The notes below the pieces were generated by a model. It had not been told where the DNA came from. It did no database searches and saw only the letters and a list, made by a program, of their open reading frames with translations. The position numbers and the translations under genes were made by a program. A stretch of DNA of 64,000 nucleotides from contig NZ_JAVFVR010000016.1 in the NCBI RefSeq assembly GCF_030929595.1, positions 1-64,000 on the forward strand, read 5' to 3'. Numbering within the stretch: the stretch's first letter is position 1; the number at the start of each line of letters is the position of its first letter. Positions 15,575 through 26,000 of the stretch are shown piece by piece. This stretch comes from Flavobacterium sp. LHD-85 (lineage in GTDB: Bacteria > Bacteroidota > Bacteroidia > Flavobacteriales > Flavobacteriaceae).

Positions 15575-16093
15575 TTAGAGTTGAAAACCATAAGCAACAC
15601 GCAATGCTACTTGATTGGTTCTAAAATCATGATAATCTTCGTAACGAACACTTAAATCGATATATTTGTTGGCATAGCCAATTCCTGGAGCCCATAAAAA
15701 TGTGGTTTGATTGTAACCATTAGTTACCGCAAAACCGGCACCCAGTTCTCCTAAAACATAAAATTGATCTTTTAAAACAAAAGCTTTAAAACCAGCTTTG
15801 GCCGGAATGAATCCAAGATCTTTTATGTCATTTCCAAGATCGTCTTTCCCCATAAATAAATTCGTAAAACCTGTTGTTAAGGTCAACGATGTTTTTTTGG
15901 AAAGATCATACTGTAAACGAACATCTCCCCCAAGAGACCAGTCGTAGTCATTGTCGGTTGGCAATCCCCCATTTAAGCCAAAACCTAATCTAAAACCTTG
16001 ATCGTAATTTGTTGCTTCTGTTTCTTGAGCAAATGTGGTGTTGGCAAATAAAAATGTGAAAGCAGCTAGGCATAACATCTGTAATTTTTTCAT
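15575..16093 (-). CDS. Small outer-membrane beta-barrel protein (OmpW/OmpA-barrel-like)
   Basis: The protein has 172 residues, a signal peptide (MKKLQMLCLAAFTFLFANTTFAQ) and about eight amphipathic strands. These include LRLGFGLNGGLP, GDVRLQYDLSKKTSLTLTTGF, AGFKAFVLKDQFYVLGELGAGF and YIDLSVRYEDYHDF, with the C-terminal AYGFQL. The length suits an 8-stranded barrel without a periplasmic domain. Function unknown. It has its own terminator at 15507, which separates it from the DUF6268-like gene. Confidence 0.85.
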   Translation of the reverse strand: MKKLQMLCLAAFTFLFANTTFAQETEATNYDQGFRLGFGLNGGLPTDNDYDWSLGGDVRLQYDLSKKTSLTLTTGFTNLFMGKDDLGNDIKDLGFIPAKAGFKAFVLKDQFYVLGELGAGFAVTNGYNQTTFLWAPGIGYANKYIDLSVRYEDYHDFRTNQVALRVAYGFQL

Positions 16094-16255
16094 GGCTTAT
16101 ATTTTTGAAATTTCTATGATGTAAAATTATAGGGAAGCCATTTGGAGTTTGTTATACAATTTTTAAAAATCGTTACATAATATTGAGTTCGTCTTATTTT
16201 TGTCTTAAAATAAGGATATATTTTTATTGATAGGATAGAATTCGAAGCTTCTGAC

Positions 16256-16263
16256 TATCTTTG
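16256..16263 (+). promoter_or_regulatory. -7 box of the MATE transporter promoter
   Basis: TATCTTTG matches TAnnTTTG and ends 20 bases before the GTG start. The -33 box is weak. A very short leader is implied. Confidence 0.4.
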
Positions 16264-16282
16264 CGCACAAAATAGAATAGAA

Positions 16283-17665
16283 GTGAATTTTAAGCAGTAC
16301 ACCAAAGAGTTTTCGTATAATTTAAGACTGGCATATCCTGTTATTTTAGGAATGGTCGGACATACCTTAATTGGTATTGTCGATAATATAATGGTTGGTA
16401 AAATAGGAAGTACAGAACTAGCAGCGGTTTCGCTTGGAAATAGTATGATTTTTATCGCCATGTCTTTAGGGATTGGTTTCTCTACAGCCATTACGCCAAT
16501 TGTTGCAGAAGGAGATGCAGAGAAAAACGACACCAAAATTCGTTCTGCTTTTCATCATGGATTATTTCTATGTACGATTTTAGGACTGGCGCTTTTTACC
16601 GTAATTATGTTTGCAAAACCCATTATGGAATTGCTGAAACAGCCTGCAGACGTAATTGTGCTGGCAAAACCATATTTAGGCTGGGTGGCTTTTTCTCTAA
16701 TTCCGTTGGTAATGTACCAGGGCTATAAACAATTTGCAGACGGAATGTCATTGACCAAATATTCTATGTATGCTATGATAATGGCAAACGTGCTTCATGT
16801 CGGAATTAATTATGTTTTAATCTACGGAATTTGGTTTTTTCCAAAAATGGGAATTATCGGAGCCGCTTTAGGAACGGTGATTTCGAGAATATTTTTGGTA
16901 ATGTTCATGCATATTATGCTTTCGCGAAGAGACGATTTAAAGCGCTTTTTTAAAGGTTTCAGTTTTAATGAAATAAAAAAGGCAACAATAGAAAAGATTA
17001 TCAGCATCGGATTTCCTTCTGCAATGCAAATGCTTTTTGAAGTGGTTTTATTTACAGCCTCTATCTGGCTTTGCGGCAATATCGGAAAAACGAGTCAGGC
17101 GGCAAATCAGATTGCTTTGAGTTTGGCATCAATGACTTTTATGTTTGCCATGGGATTAAGCGTAACTTCGATGGTTCGTGTCAGCAATCAAAGAGGGCTA
17201 ATGGACTATAAAAAACTAATTGTTGTAGCGCGTTCTATTTTCCTGCTTGCTATAATTTTAGAAACGATTTTTGCGATTTTCTTTATCGTTTTCCACGATT
17301 ATCTGCCATATATTTTCTTGAATATGGAAAATACGGGACAGATTTTAGATAACGAAGAAGTGATAGGAATTGCCTCAAAACTGCTTTTAATTGCAGCAAT
17401 TTTCCAGATTTCTGACGGAATTCAGGTTGTGGTTTTAGGAGCGCTCCGCGGTTTGCAGGATGTGAAAATTCCAATGTATATTACTTTTGTGGCCTATTGG
17501 GTTATTGGTTTTCCTATTTCGTATTATTTAGGAGAACACACCGAATTGAAGGCGCAGGGAGTTTGGGTCGGACTTTTGGCAGGTTTAACCGCAGCGGCAA
17601 TTTGTTTGTATATTCGTTTTCATTACCTAACAAAGAGATTAGTTAAGAATTCAGACACAGAATAA
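16283..17665 (+). CDS. MATE family multidrug/cation antiporter (NorM-like)
   Basis: At 460 residues with twelve predicted membrane segments it has the MATE length and topology. The two halves start alike (AYPVILGMVGHTLIGIVDNIMVGKIGSTELAAVSLGNS and GFPSAMQMLFEVVLFTASIWLCGNIG). It exports organic cations or other compounds using Na+ or H+; the substrate is not predictable. The start is GTG at 16283, which places the N-terminal helix before the first segment and follows a TATCTTTG box. It appears monocistronic. Confidence 0.93.
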   Translation: MNFKQYTKEFSYNLRLAYPVILGMVGHTLIGIVDNIMVGKIGSTELAAVSLGNSMIFIAMSLGIGFSTAITPIVAEGDAEKNDTKIRSAFHHGLFLCTILGLALFTVIMFAKPIMELLKQPADVIVLAKPYLGWVAFSLIPLVMYQGYKQFADGMSLTKYSMYAMIMANVLHVGINYVLIYGIWFFPKMGIIGAALGTVISRIFLVMFMHIMLSRRDDLKRFFKGFSFNEIKKATIEKIISIGFPSAMQMLFEVVLFTASIWLCGNIGKTSQAANQIALSLASMTFMFAMGLSVTSMVRVSNQRGLMDYKKLIVVARSIFLLAIILETIFAIFFIVFHDYLPYIFLNMENTGQILDNEEVIGIASKLLLIAAIFQISDGIQVVVLGALRGLQDVKIPMYITFVAYWVIGFPISYYLGEHTELKAQGVWVGLLAGLTAAAICLYIRFHYLTKRLVKNSDTE

Positions 17666-17689
17666 TTAAATTTGAATAAAAAATAGGCC

Positions 17690-17770
17690 GAAAATTATAA
17701 AGCTTAAAGTCTGGAGAAATCCTTTTAATCCTTATATCCCGATAGCTATCGGGAGTGGCTAAAAAAATAA
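17690..17770. repeat. Reverse-oriented copy of the AGCCAC / CCCGATAGCTATCGGG repeat
   Basis: CCCGATAGCTATCGGG at 17738-17753 is followed by AGTGGCTAAAAA and preceded by TCCTTTTAATCC. This is the reverse complement of the unit inside copy 2 at 13502-13560. Confidence 0.6.
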
Positions 17771-17790
17771 CCATTAAAAAATGAACACAT

Positions 17791-18018
17791 ATGGAATTAC
17801 CTAAATTTTTACTTGGAGATAATACCGATTTTCCAGACGATATTTTTATCATTCACCTAGATTACCCAAGATTTATTATCAATTTGAAAGATGATGAGGT
17901 TGAGTTTTTAGAAGAACCAGAAGATCTTGACGAAGCTGAATTAAACGCCGAAATGGAAAGTTTGATTGAAAAAGCTAATGAGTTTTATGATAGAGAAATT
18001 AACCGTTACGAAGAGTAA
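17791..18018 (+). CDS. Small acidic conserved hypothetical protein
   Basis: The protein has 75 residues, about one third Asp or Glu (EVEFLEEPEDLDEAELNAEMES), and no signal or membrane part. The N-terminal half looks like three strands (IFIIHLDYPRFIINLKDDEVEFL); the rest is a helix. It starts at the ATG at 17791 and ends 37 bases before the LtaS-like gene, so the two are probably co-transcribed. The family is not recognised. A regulatory or binding role for the neighbour is only a guess. Confidence 0.7.
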   Translation: MELPKFLLGDNTDFPDDIFIIHLDYPRFIINLKDDEVEFLEEPEDLDEAELNAEMESLIEKANEFYDREINRYEE

Positions 18019-18055
18019 TTTGTTTTTCTAATCTCACGTTCTTATACTATTTTTA

Positions 18056-19990
18056 ATGAAAAATTTACGTTTCTTAAAACCTATTTTCAGTTTTATATTA
18101 ATCGGATTATTGATCACCACTTTAAGCCGAATCTTTTTATTTTTTCTTTTTAAAGAAAGAGTAGAGCAGACGCCAGATTTCTGGTATATTTTTCCAATCG
18201 GTCTTCGAATGGATTTGATATTGCTTTGTTATTTGTCGTTTCTTCCAGCATTGTTAATCACTTTTTTGCCGAATAAGGCGATAAAGTTTACCAATAAATT
18301 TCTGGTAGTTTATAGTTTTCTATTTCTGTTTTTAATTCTTTTTGTAGAATTGGCTTCGCCAGATTTTGTAAAACAATACGATACTCGTCCAAATAAGATT
18401 TTCTTAGATTATCTTATTTATCCAAAAGAAGTGGTTGGAATGCTTTTAAAAAGTTATTTAACTTCTATCATCGTGACATTCATAATTCTTGGAGTTGTAA
18501 TTTATTTTGCTTTCAAAAAAGGAAAACAACTTTTCTACACTACAAGTACAGATTATAAATTCAAATTAATGGTGTTTCCATTAGTGGCTTTTTTATTGTT
18601 TTTTGGAGCACGTTCAAGTCTTACTTCAAAACGTCCTATAAATGCTAGTAACGCTGTTTTCTCAACAGATCAGTTAACAAATACTTTGGGATTAAATTCA
18701 TTTTATACCGTTGCTTTTGCGGCGTATTCAATCAAAAATGAAGGAAATACGAAGATGTACGGTAAAATGGACGAAGCCGAAGCGATTGCCCGTGTAAAAA
18801 AATACATGATCGCTGGACCAAGTGATTTTACAGATAAGGATATCCCGTTTTTACACATACAGCAGCCAGATTCTGTTAAGAAAAAGCCATACAATTTGGT
18901 GATTTTTCTGCAAGAAAGTTTAGGTGCGGAATACGTTGGAATTTTAGGAGGAAAACCATTAACACCAGAATTTGATAAATTGTCTAAAGAAGGATTGTTG
19001 TTTACCAATTTATATTGCACAGGAACTAGAAGTGTACGCGGAATTGAAGCAGTTGTAACTGGATTTTTGCCTTCGCCATCAGAAAGTGTGGTAAAACTTG
19101 GAAACTCGCAGCAAGGATTTTTCACGCTGGCAGATGCTTTAAAACAGAAAGGTTATGATACAAGTTTCATTTATGGCGGAATGGCCAATTTTGATAATAT
19201 GGCTTCGTTTTTCAACGGAAATGGGTTTACAGATATTGTAGACCAAACCGATTTTGATTCTGATGGAAATAAATATGCATTTAAAGGAACTTGGGGGTAT
19301 TCTGATGAAGATTTGGTAACCAAAGCCAATCAGTATTTCAAATCAAAAGGAGACAAACCATTTTTCTCTTTAATGTTCTCAACTTCTAATCATGAACCTT
19401 TTGAATATCCAGCGGGAAGAATTAAGGCTTATGATAAAAAGCCTGCTACAGTAAACAATGCCATGAAATATGCCGATTTCTCAATTGGGAAATTCTTTGA
19501 AATGGCTAAAAAAGAAGATTACTTTAAAAACACGATTTTCATTGTAATTGCCGATCATAATACCAGAACTTACGGTAAAAATTTAGTCCCAATTAATAAA
19601 TTCCACATTCCAGCATTTATCATGGGGCCAGGAGTTCCAAAAGGAACAGTTTATGACAGATTGGCAAGTCAGATTGATATTCCGCCGACATTGTTAAGCT
19701 ATTTAGGACTTCCGTTTGAAACACCAATGGTAGGTAGAAACTTAAGCAAACTTGATCCAAAAGTACAGGGGAGATCTATTATGCAGTTTAATGATATTAA
19801 TGCATTTAGAGTTGAAAATCAGGTTGTGATTATGCAGCCAAATTTGAAACCATTGCAGTTTGAAATCAAAAATGATACGACTTTAGTTCCTGTAAAGCTA
19901 AATGAAGATTTGGCAAAAGATGCTTTAGCGCACGTTATTACAGCAGGAAATTTATATAAAGAAAGCAAGTATAAGCTCAGAAGTAAATAG
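18056..19990 (+). CDS. LtaS-like membrane phosphatase/transferase (sulfatase fold)
   Basis: The 644-residue protein has five N-terminal membrane segments (about 10-187) and a large outward-facing sulfatase-type domain (about 275-600). Metal and nucleophile residues are visible: E287 (FLQES), T324 in TGTRS, D500-H501 (IADHN) and HEPF at 446. These match the LtaS layout. In Gram-positives LtaS moves glycerol phosphate; in Bacteroidota relatives may move phospho-groups such as phosphoethanolamine or glycerol phosphate onto envelope glycolipids, which I infer. The stop codon abuts a dispersed repeat. Confidence 0.92.
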   Translation: MKNLRFLKPIFSFILIGLLITTLSRIFLFFLFKERVEQTPDFWYIFPIGLRMDLILLCYLSFLPALLITFLPNKAIKFTNKFLVVYSFLFLFLILFVELASPDFVKQYDTRPNKIFLDYLIYPKEVVGMLLKSYLTSIIVTFIILGVVIYFAFKKGKQLFYTTSTDYKFKLMVFPLVAFLLFFGARSSLTSKRPINASNAVFSTDQLTNTLGLNSFYTVAFAAYSIKNEGNTKMYGKMDEAEAIARVKKYMIAGPSDFTDKDIPFLHIQQPDSVKKKPYNLVIFLQESLGAEYVGILGGKPLTPEFDKLSKEGLLFTNLYCTGTRSVRGIEAVVTGFLPSPSESVVKLGNSQQGFFTLADALKQKGYDTSFIYGGMANFDNMASFFNGNGFTDIVDQTDFDSDGNKYAFKGTWGYSDEDLVTKANQYFKSKGDKPFFSLMFSTSNHEPFEYPAGRIKAYDKKPATVNNAMKYADFSIGKFFEMAKKEDYFKNTIFIVIADHNTRTYGKNLVPINKFHIPAFIMGPGVPKGTVYDRLASQIDIPPTLLSYLGLPFETPMVGRNLSKLDPKVQGRSIMQFNDINAFRVENQVVIMQPNLKPLQFEIKNDTTLVPVKLNEDLAKDALAHVITAGNLYKESKYKLRSK

Positions 19991-20188
19991 GTGCAAAGGC
20001 ACAAAGCGACAAAGGTTCAAAGGTTTTACTTTGGACCTTTTTCTTTTTTAGTGAAATTGAAATACTTTATGGTTTTTCGGCTCCGCTCGAACTGACAAGT
20101 TTGTGTATAGAGATTGTTGAAGAATAAAAGGAGTAAAGCGACTTTTTTCTATTCTGAACCTTTGTCGTTTTGAGCCTTTGCACCTTTA
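19989..20188. repeat. Inverted pair of GGTGCAAAGG…CAAAGGTTCA repeats between convergent genes
   Basis: Arms at 19989-20022 and about 20151-20188 are imperfect reverse complements (GGTGCAAAGGCACAAAGCG against GGTGCAAAGGCTCAAAACG). The right arm is inside the meaB reading frame and encodes its last eleven residues. The left arm begins in the stop codon of the LtaS-like gene. The span also contains TTCGGCTCCGCTCGAACTGAC at about 20076-20096, another genus-type repeat word. Confidence 0.7.
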
Positions 20189-21270
20189 TTAAAATATAAT
20201 TTTAATAAACTAGAAGCAGCGGCAAACGATGAAATCTCATTGTTTTGCACTGCTTTTTTGCTTTTTTCTAAAAGCGAAATGATATCAGGCTGATTATAGA
20301 AATTTTGTTTCAATTGTTCGTTGATGGTTTCCATCATCCAGAAGTGGTTTTGTTCGTTTCTTCTTTCGTCAAAAAATCCGCTTTCTTTGGTTAATTCGAA
20401 ATAATCAGAAATCGTATTCCAAACTTCAGGAATGCCTTCTTTTGTCAGTGAACTGCAAGTCGTTACTTTTGGTTGCCAATTTGATTTTTTGGGAGGAAAT
20501 AAATGCAAAGCCCGATTGAATTCTAGTTTCGCCTGATTGGCTTTTTTAATATTATCGCCGTCAGCTTTATTGATTACTATTGCATCTGCCATTTCCATAA
20601 TACCACGTTTAATGCCTTGAAGTTCGTCGCCAGCGCCAGAAATCTTTAAAAGCAAAAAGAAATCGACCATGCTGTGAACAGCGGTTTCACTTTGGCCAAC
20701 ACCAACTGTTTCGATAATAATCGTATCAAAACCTGCAGCTTCACAAAGAATAATAGTTTCTCGAGTTTTTCGAGCCACACCGCCTAAAGTTTCACCTGAA
20801 GCACTTGGACGAATAAAAGCATTTTCATCTTTTACCAATTCTTCCATTCGGGTTTTATCGCCGAGAATACTTCCGTGAGAAAGCGAACTGCTTGGATCAA
20901 CGGCTAAAACCGCAACTTTTTTTCCTAACTGTGTCAGATGTTTTCCAAAAGCTTCAATAAAAGTACTTTTTCCAACTCCGGGAACTCCCGTGATTCCAAT
21001 TCGAATTGATTTATTGGCATGAGCTAAACAGCCTTGAATCACTTCGCCAGCTTTGTCAAAATGATCTGGATTGGTGCTTTCTATTAAAGTAATGGCACGG
21101 CTTAGAGAAGTTCGATTTCCTTCTAAAATGCCGTCGATTAATTCTTTAGAAGTTGGCTGCTGTCTGCGTTTGCTTTTAATTTGATTGATAGCCAAAACAT
21201 TGGTAATTTCAGGAGGCGAAATTCCAGCTTTTTCAGATATGCTGCCAGTTTGTTTATTAGAATTTGACAA
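20149..21270 (-). CDS. meaB: Methylmalonyl-CoA mutase-associated GTPase MeaB
   Basis: The 373-residue G3E-family GTPase has a P-loop GVPGVGKS at about 95-102, an AVDPSSSLSHGSILGDKTRM switch block, ETVGVGQSE and the NKADGDN specificity motif, all diagnostic of MeaB/ArgK. It guards and reloads adenosylcobalamin-dependent methylmalonyl-CoA mutase. The mutase genes are not in this window; a PduO-type adenosyltransferase is at 48324. The C-terminal tail GAKAQNDKGSE is encoded by a dispersed repeat and is probably not native to the family. Confidence 0.95.
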   Translation of the reverse strand: MSNSNKQTGSISEKAGISPPEITNVLAINQIKSKRRQQPTSKELIDGILEGNRTSLSRAITLIESTNPDHFDKAGEVIQGCLAHANKSIRIGITGVPGVGKSTFIEAFGKHLTQLGKKVAVLAVDPSSSLSHGSILGDKTRMEELVKDENAFIRPSASGETLGGVARKTRETIILCEAAGFDTIIIETVGVGQSETAVHSMVDFFLLLKISGAGDELQGIKRGIMEMADAIVINKADGDNIKKANQAKLEFNRALHLFPPKKSNWQPKVTTCSSLTKEGIPEVWNTISDYFELTKESGFFDERRNEQNHFWMMETINEQLKQNFYNQPDIISLLEKSKKAVQNNEISSFAAASSLLKLYFNKGAKAQNDKGSE

Positions 21271-21317
21271 AACGCACTTTTTAGAAATGTAAAAGTACAG
21301 AAAACAAAAACAGTTTC

Positions 21318-21530
21318 AAAAGGATGGGTTGCCACTAATTACACGAATTTGCACTAATTAGTTTTTTTTCAATCTTGTCTTCCTTTGCGTAGTCGAAGAA
21401 CACGCAGGTAGCTCGATAAAGATTGGTTAAACGCAAAAAGACCCGATAGGCTTTTAAAACCTGTCGGGTCTGATTTGTATTACGGAGTTATTTTGCGCCC
21501 TTCGACTTCGCTCAGGAGAAAAAAAACAAT
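21318..21530. repeat. Cluster of dispersed repeat words with a CCCGACAGG-family hairpin
   Basis: It contains GCCACTAATTACACGAATTTGCACTAATT (two variants of one word, 21332-21360) and a hairpin at 21439-21471 (AGACCCGATAGG / CCTGTCGGGTCT). The tail CGCCCTTCGACTTCGCTCAGG is at about 21495-21515. The hairpin-plus-tail order is repeated at 27582-27662. No gene is present. Confidence 0.6.
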
Positions 21531-21536
21531 TAATAA

Positions 21537-22841
21537 TTATTTAAGAATATCTGTATCGACAAGTCTTGCGTATTTACCCGTAATTATTCCTTTTTCGTCG
21601 ATGGTAAAAAAAGTCGGGGTTCCTATTATGGCATAGGTTTGAAAGTTAGGCCCCGCAAAACCTTTGAAATCGCATAATTTTTCCTTCCATGGCAAAGTGT
21701 GATCGTGGCCTTCTGCGGCATCTTTGGTCATATCTGCGGCGACGCTTATAATTTCGTAGCCTTTGTTTTTTACGATTTCATAATTGCCCAATAACTGATG
21801 AATTTCGTTTTCACAGTTATTGCAGCCCGATTCGTAAAAGAATAATAACGTTTTTTTATTGATCGTTTTTTTTCCTGCCGCCGTCTGCAAAGCAGGCGCC
21901 GAAGCGCCAATTACAGGAGCACTAATCGCGTTTGTTAATTGCTTGCCGGGTTTTTCTAACCTTCCTGATTTTGCAGCATACTGGCTTATGGCACTTACCA
22001 TATCATCTTTACCAGCTTTGGTAAATAATGCCACAGTTTTTTCTGTAAAAGCAGTGTAGATTTCATTGCTTTTTATGCGGGATAATATCTGTTTGGTATC
22101 TGCCAGCCAGGCTGTATCATCTTTAATAACGGCTTGTTGCAGCTGCATCCAGCCTTCAATAAGATTATTCCACTGGCCGCTGTTGTACAATACGGCCATA
22201 TCAAGTTTGTCTTTTACAAAAAGGTTACTTTCTTTGGCTCTTTCTTCTTCTGACTGATTAATAGGGCTTCCTATTCCCAGTAAAACATCATAAATTTCTG
22301 CCAATCTTGCAGCATATAGTTTGCTTTGAGAGGTATTGCTTTTTAAAACGCTCAACTCTTGATTAAGGCTCTGCCTTTCTTTTTCAAGAGCATTATATAA
22401 AGGTTCTTCTTTTGTATAAATGTTAAGCCCATACTGCACCATACTTACTTTTTGGAAAAACTGATTCTGCTTTTTCTGCCTGCTGTTTAGAAATTCATTC
22501 TCCGGAGAACCTATATAATTGGTATTCTCAAAATTGGGCTGTTCTTCAAGACAGGAAATGGAGAAATTCTCCTTGTTTACAATAAAATCCATGCCGCCCC
22601 CGTCTGTAAGCACAAAATGCGAAATACCGGCATAGCCTTTTTTGGCATCAGGCACTACAAGTACTGCTTTTCCAGACGGGTCAAGCTTACCTGTAAGAAT
22701 TGTGTCGTTTTTGTTTCCTCTCTCGAGTACATAAACATATTGTTTCCCTCCATAATGAGAAAAATTTACATTTATAGTTTGCGCCTGTACAGAAGTGATC
22801 ACTCCGAAAACTGCAAGGGCTCTTAATAGTATTTTTTTCAT
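21537..22841 (-). CDS. TlpA-like thioredoxin-fold protein, exported
   Basis: The frame is open to 22892, but I place the start at 22841, where a signal peptide begins (MKKILLRALAVFGVITSVQAQ). The 434-residue protein has a beta-rich N-terminal domain of the kind found before TlpA domains in Bacteroidota (about 22-130). A helical middle follows (about 130-310). The C-terminal thioredoxin domain has the active-site CNNC (FFYESGCNNCENEIHQL) and the cis-Pro loop GTPTFF. It is a likely periplasmic thiol-disulfide reductase. It may share a message with the large Ig-like protein upstream, though a strong hairpin lies between them. Confidence 0.88.
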   Translation of the reverse strand: MKKILLRALAVFGVITSVQAQTINVNFSHYGGKQYVYVLERGNKNDTILTGKLDPSGKAVLVVPDAKKGYAGISHFVLTDGGGMDFIVNKENFSISCLEEQPNFENTNYIGSPENEFLNSRQKKQNQFFQKVSMVQYGLNIYTKEEPLYNALEKERQSLNQELSVLKSNTSQSKLYAARLAEIYDVLLGIGSPINQSEEERAKESNLFVKDKLDMAVLYNSGQWNNLIEGWMQLQQAVIKDDTAWLADTKQILSRIKSNEIYTAFTEKTVALFTKAGKDDMVSAISQYAAKSGRLEKPGKQLTNAISAPVIGASAPALQTAAGKKTINKKTLLFFYESGCNNCENEIHQLLGNYEIVKNKGYEIISVAADMTKDAAEGHDHTLPWKEKLCDFKGFAGPNFQTYAIIGTPTFFTIDEKGIITGKYARLVDTDILK

Positions 22842-22973
22842 ATTTCCTTTTATTGATTCAAAAATTTTACAAAACACCGAAACGCCCTTCATTCTTGCTT
22901 GTGCGCAGGAAATGAAAAGCGTTGCAGTCTTTTTTGGTAATTTTATTGGTTAAACTTCTTATTAGGTAACAAT

Positions 22974-23011
22974 ATGCTTTTAGGGCTAAATTTATTTAGC
23001 CCTAAAAGCAT
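22974..23011 (-). terminator. Perfect 17-bp hairpin after the Ig-like protein gene
   Basis: ATGCTTTTAGGGCTAAA and its exact complement surround a TTTA loop. It lies 39 bases past the stop at 23050. There is no T-tract, so it may stabilise the 3' end rather than terminate. Confidence 0.6.
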
Positions 23012-23049
23012 TAATTGTTTTACAAGATTAAAAGCAATTTTTAAAATTA

Positions 23050-26000
23050 TTATTTTTCACTATCAGGTATTGCTATACAACGAATCGCATCTGTGTCTAT
23101 AGCTGCCCCATAACTACCTGCTACTAACGTAGAAGTATAACCTCCGTTATTATTATATAGCCCTGAAGCATACCAATTAATTACAGGTGTACTTGATAGA
23201 TATCTAATAGGATTGTTTGATGTAGTTGAAACATAAGGCAACATTAAACTTGAACCCACCATAACTCCTCCATTTCCGACACTTTGAGAGCCTGTAAGAC
23301 TTCTTACATTATTATCTACCATTCCTTGTAATTCACTTAAAGTTGGTACACGATAATTTGCAGGACAAGGATCCGTTGATGATTTTCTTCCGTTTTGATA
23401 CCAATTTGTTGTATTTCCATTAAATGTATAAGTTAGTCCTTTTGTTGTCGGTATCGCTACTAAAGGGTTTGCGGTTTGTCGAACGGCTGTTGTAACACCT
23501 AAATTAAAGCAAGCAAAATTTCTCCATTCTGTAGCGCTTACCATTGCTCCACAGCAGTTGCAATCTCTTACTTGTATTGGCAGCATTGTTGTATAGTCTT
23601 TACCGTTTGATGCTGTATAAATTGCATATAATTTAAAAGTAAGCGCATTAGCTGCTGTTCTTCCTTTTGCTTTACCAGTAACGCCAGCGGCACTACTTAA
23701 GTCCTTTTTGAATGTTACTGTACAAGTAACATTTGACCTTATATTACTTGCAGGGTTGTCTCCAGTTATACCTTCAACAATTTGACCGCTAACGGTTTCT
23801 ATATAAACAAAACGAACATTACTTATTGAAGTTCCTGTAGGAACAATTAGTGTATAGGTTTGTTTATTAGTCACATTAAAATCTGATTTGTTTCCAGCTC
23901 TTGACGCAAGAGTTCCACAATCTGTTGCTGCCCCATCTGTTTCTGCAACATCAAAACACTGCTTGCCTGAAAATAGCAATCCTCCAGGCCCTAAACTATC
24001 AATACTAGTTACAGTAATTGTAAATGATTGTGAAGTTACGGTTGTGCCAGAACAGCTATTCTTCACAACACAATAGAAATAGTATTTGCCTACTGCAGTT
24101 GGTTTGTACGAATAAGTGGCTAAAGTTGCACCATTGATAACTGTACCGCCTGTTGTACTTGTGGATGTATTTGAGTACCATTGATATGTAGTACCCACAC
24201 TAGTGCCATTTGTTACAGCAACAGTTAAAGCAGCGGTCGCCCCCAGTAAAATATTTTGACTCACACTCGTCTGTTCTGCAACAACTGGCGTAGGACATGC
24301 ATTATTTAAAGTAATAAAATGTTCTAAAGGAACTGACTTACCACAATCATTTTCTGCTGTTACAGTAACTTTTATTTTTAGTCCATCAGCTCCTGAAGCA
24401 GGAAGCTGTATTGCTACACTTTCGCCAGTACCAATGACGGTTGCATCATTATCAGCAGTCCACGTATATTTTTTTGGAGTAAATGTAGCCGAAACTTGTA
24501 ACGTAACTGTTGCTCCAAAAGTAGCCGTTGCAGGATTAGCTTCCCACTTAACTGTAGGTATATTTGAAACTGTTGATGAAACGGTCATTAATGTCAGAAC
24601 GCTGGTACAACCTGTACTATTTGTAACAGATGCACTATACTCACCACCTTCACGAACAGTAATGGTGGCAGATGTTTTATCATCCATTTTTTCACCATCT
24701 TTATACCATGCATAGGTATAACTGCCGTCAACAGCTGGCACTACAGTTAAATCTGTGCTTCCATTACAAAGTAATGTATTTCCTGTAATACTAGGCTGTG
24801 CAGGGGTATTGCCTGATACGATATTTTTATCTAACACATGCGATTCAGCAGGACATTTAGCACCGCTGTTGTCACTAGCAATCATACGAAGCGAAAGCTT
24901 GGTTTGAGATTTTGGTATTACAAAAGGATTTGTAGTAATAAGTTCACTGCCATTATACCAAGTGTAAGTAACAGAAGGATTTGGATTAGCAATACTTAAA
25001 TCTAAACTACCATCTTCACAAAATGACGTAAAAGTATTTAATGCTTTTCCGTTTACCAATACATCTGCATCCGGAACGGTAATTTGTCCCGATCCTGTAC
25101 TTTTGGTTATGATAAGAATATTAGATCTGTTAGAGTAACAGTTTTGGTCTTTTACTGCAGCAAACCATTCTCCAAGATTACTGTCTCCGCTTATTAAAAT
25201 TTTTGCGCCAGACATTTTTTCTACTCCATTTTGAAACCATACTATTGTGCCACTGCTGTTTCCTGATGCCGAAAGTTCAATTTGATTTCCACCGCAAATT
25301 ACGCCATTGTTTTCAGCAATAGCATTAAGAGTAACTGGTGTTATGGTGCCATTATTAGTAATATTGCGCTCATTTGCCACATTAGTATTACAGCCTACAG
25401 CACCCATAGAAATATTGTATTTTCCTGCTTGAGTCGCAATATAATAATTAACGCCTCGAGCTACCTCAATGCCATTACGGGTCCAGATTAATTTGTCAAG
25501 ATTTGCTGTATTTGCCGGAACAGATAAATACACTGAACCTCCAGCACATAAAGATGTTCCCGATGCTGTCACTATTGGCACTGCATACGGCATAGAACCG
25601 CAGTCTACGCCATTTTGAGAGAATAAAAACTCTTTATACAAACTCGTACAGGTGCTTGTAACACGCACCAAAACAGTATGTATGTTTACAGTCTCATTCT
25701 GATAAAAGTTAATTTTGAAGTTTCCGTTAACATTATCCACATCCGTTAATGCTGCATAATCACCGCCGGCGACAATAGCAATTGAAAATGGCCCGTTCGG
25801 ACAGTCGGGATCGGTAATCGTAAACGTGTCAGTGCATCCAGTGCCATCAGCCGGTACATTTATGCAGGGCTGCGGGCTGATTGTAGTCTGCGATGTTCCT
25901 TCACACAGACTCACCCAGCGCGTTGCGTTCCAATACTCCACACATTTAGTGTCGCTATTATAAATGGTTAGGCCTTCGCCTTTAGCATTGCCTTGTACCG